This document shows positions 62,830 to 64,000 of a stretch of 64,000 nucleotides of DNA, in pieces. The stretch lies in the NCBI GenBank assembly GCA_010645155.1, contig CM021317.1:13014451-13078450 (forward strand), in the 5' to 3' direction. This DNA comes from Tigriopus japonicus (taxonomy: Eukaryota > Arthropoda > Copepoda > Harpacticoida > Harpacticidae). Numbering within the stretch: the first letter of the stretch is position 1; the number at the start of each line of letters is the position of its first letter. The position numbers and the translations under genes are program-made. Under the pieces are notes generated by a model that was not told the origin of the DNA, did no database searches, and saw nothing but the letters and a program-made list of their open reading frames with translations.

Positions 62830-64000
62830 CTACAGGAAAGATCCAGGAAAAAGACCTTAAAACAATCGTAATTGAATTGTCTCTTGATTGTTGGGCCCAT
62901 CACATGGCCTAGTTTACTAACAGTGTTTTACCTAATCTGCGAAACCTTTCCACTTCAACAATCAAATATGGTAAGCCCTCATAAATGCCACACTTCAAAG
63001 ACGTCAGCAGAGCTCAGAGACCTTCTATGGTACGATTACTGAGCTAAATATACCAATCCTGTGTGAAGAGCCATCAAAACTCACCTCGGCGACGATCGGC
63101 CCCATTCAGAAGTACGGCGTATGAAGCGGTAAATATGTGATTCGTATCTTAGCAATCGGTGAACTAATTTGGCCTTTCATCTCCCTCAATTCTCGTGAAC
63201 TCCCCACTTCGATCCTCAATAGCCTGATCTTGCAAGGACGTAAATTGGGGGAGAGTGAAGGACTTCTCAGCTACACTCCAAAGGGCTCTCAAGGGCCCTT
63301 TTTATGTGGAACATGTTGTAGATAATCTTGGCACAAGTTCAAAACATATCCTTATGTGGCTGGGCAGATCAAGGACCTACCAACTCTCTTCCTTTCCTTT
63401 CCTTTCCTCTACTCTTACTTTCCCTTTTATCCAGTCCATTCTGTTCCGAGCACAAACGCAATCAATTTCCAGATTATAACAGAGTGAATTACCCAGATCG
63501 AGATCCATTCAGAAGGATCGGAGGGGGGAAATGAGGTCTTAGGGTGCTCAGCAATTGGAAATGGACCCTCCATATAATTTGGCCATCGAGGTCGTTCCCA
63601 ACGCACATACATTGGAAAAGTGTAACTCTTCAAGACGTCCTCAAGAGATATTTGAATTTGTTCTCGACAAGCAGAAACTGAACTCGTTCAAGGGAATTGA
63701 GTGTTCTCGTGTCAAAAGTGAAAAACGCGTATTGGCATTTTTTGCTCGGGTCATTATCCGACCAAAGTCGAGACTCAAGACAAGCAGCGCCATTTTTCAA
63801 GATCCAAAGCAATTGACCATAGCTACAAGTTCATATAATGGGTCCCATCGGCTAGATTTGACAATTTCCGCCGACTTCAAAGGATTCATGAATACCTGCC
63901 TATGTACGTATGATCTGCTACGAAACCCTCTTCAAACACGGAATTCGGAATTGGGCACAGTTTATCGATCTACCTTACGGCCCAAAATCTGTGGCAAGCA
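62830..64000 (-). other. Sestrin intron continuing past the window edge
   Basis: The acceptor TTTCCTGTAG abuts exon 62829. No exon with the expected HYIAIM-type peptide is present to position 64000, so this is most likely intron sequence. Confidence 0.6.

Noticed and set aside
1..64000. CRISPR arrays, tRNA and rRNA genes
   Set aside because: No regularly spaced repeat-spacer structure. A few GGTTCGAAT-like words were checked for tRNA B boxes but lacked a paired A box and stem. No rRNA-like sequence recognised.

Overview
The window is nuclear DNA from an animal. Three protein-coding genes with spliceosomal introns are legible, separated by long stretches of non-coding DNA rich in microsatellites and short transposon remnants. 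The gene content (a sestrin and two digestive or extracellular type trypsins with an extra cysteine-rich module), short introns of about 70-200 bp mixed with longer ones, and poly-triplet tracts suggest an arthropod. A crustacean, possibly a copepod, is my best guess, but nothing here proves the taxon.

Layout. 1-10.8 kb is repeat-rich intergenic DNA. It holds at least three copies of a foldback element with long terminal inverted repeats (1.92, 5.59-6.10 and 7.09-7.59 kb), a hAT-like MITE with an 8-bp target-site duplication (8.20-8.58 kb), and a second inverted-repeat element (8.65-9.00 kb). 10.85-15.26 kb carries two paralogous secreted trypsin-type serine proteases arranged head to head, with only 144 bp between their start codons. 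I reconstructed both exon by exon. Each has the complete His/Asp/Ser triad and trypsin-type Asp189, and each carries a cysteine-rich insertion of more than 100 residues right after the Gly-Trp-Gly motif that resembles an expanded fibronectin type II module. 15.3-58.4 kb has no gene I can support. It contains a decayed non-LTR retrotransposon (about 23.1-24.1 kb), GGTT arrays, many triplet microsatellites, and, at 54.4-57.2 kb, a dense one-stranded cluster of the heptamer GTCTTTC (25 copies in 2.8 kb). 58.48-62.83 kb (minus strand) holds the last six coding exons of a sestrin gene whose 5' exons lie beyond the right edge.

Functional reading. The trypsin pair probably arose by inverted duplication and may share a bidirectional promoter. 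Sestrin is the stress-induced, leucine-sensing inhibitor of the GATOR2-mTORC1 pathway. Most of its pocket and the GATOR2-contact aspartates are kept, but the lid tryptophan is methionine. The most unusual signals are the GTCTTTC cluster and the module inserted inside the protease fold. All coordinates come from reading the sequence by eye; no search or alignment was run.
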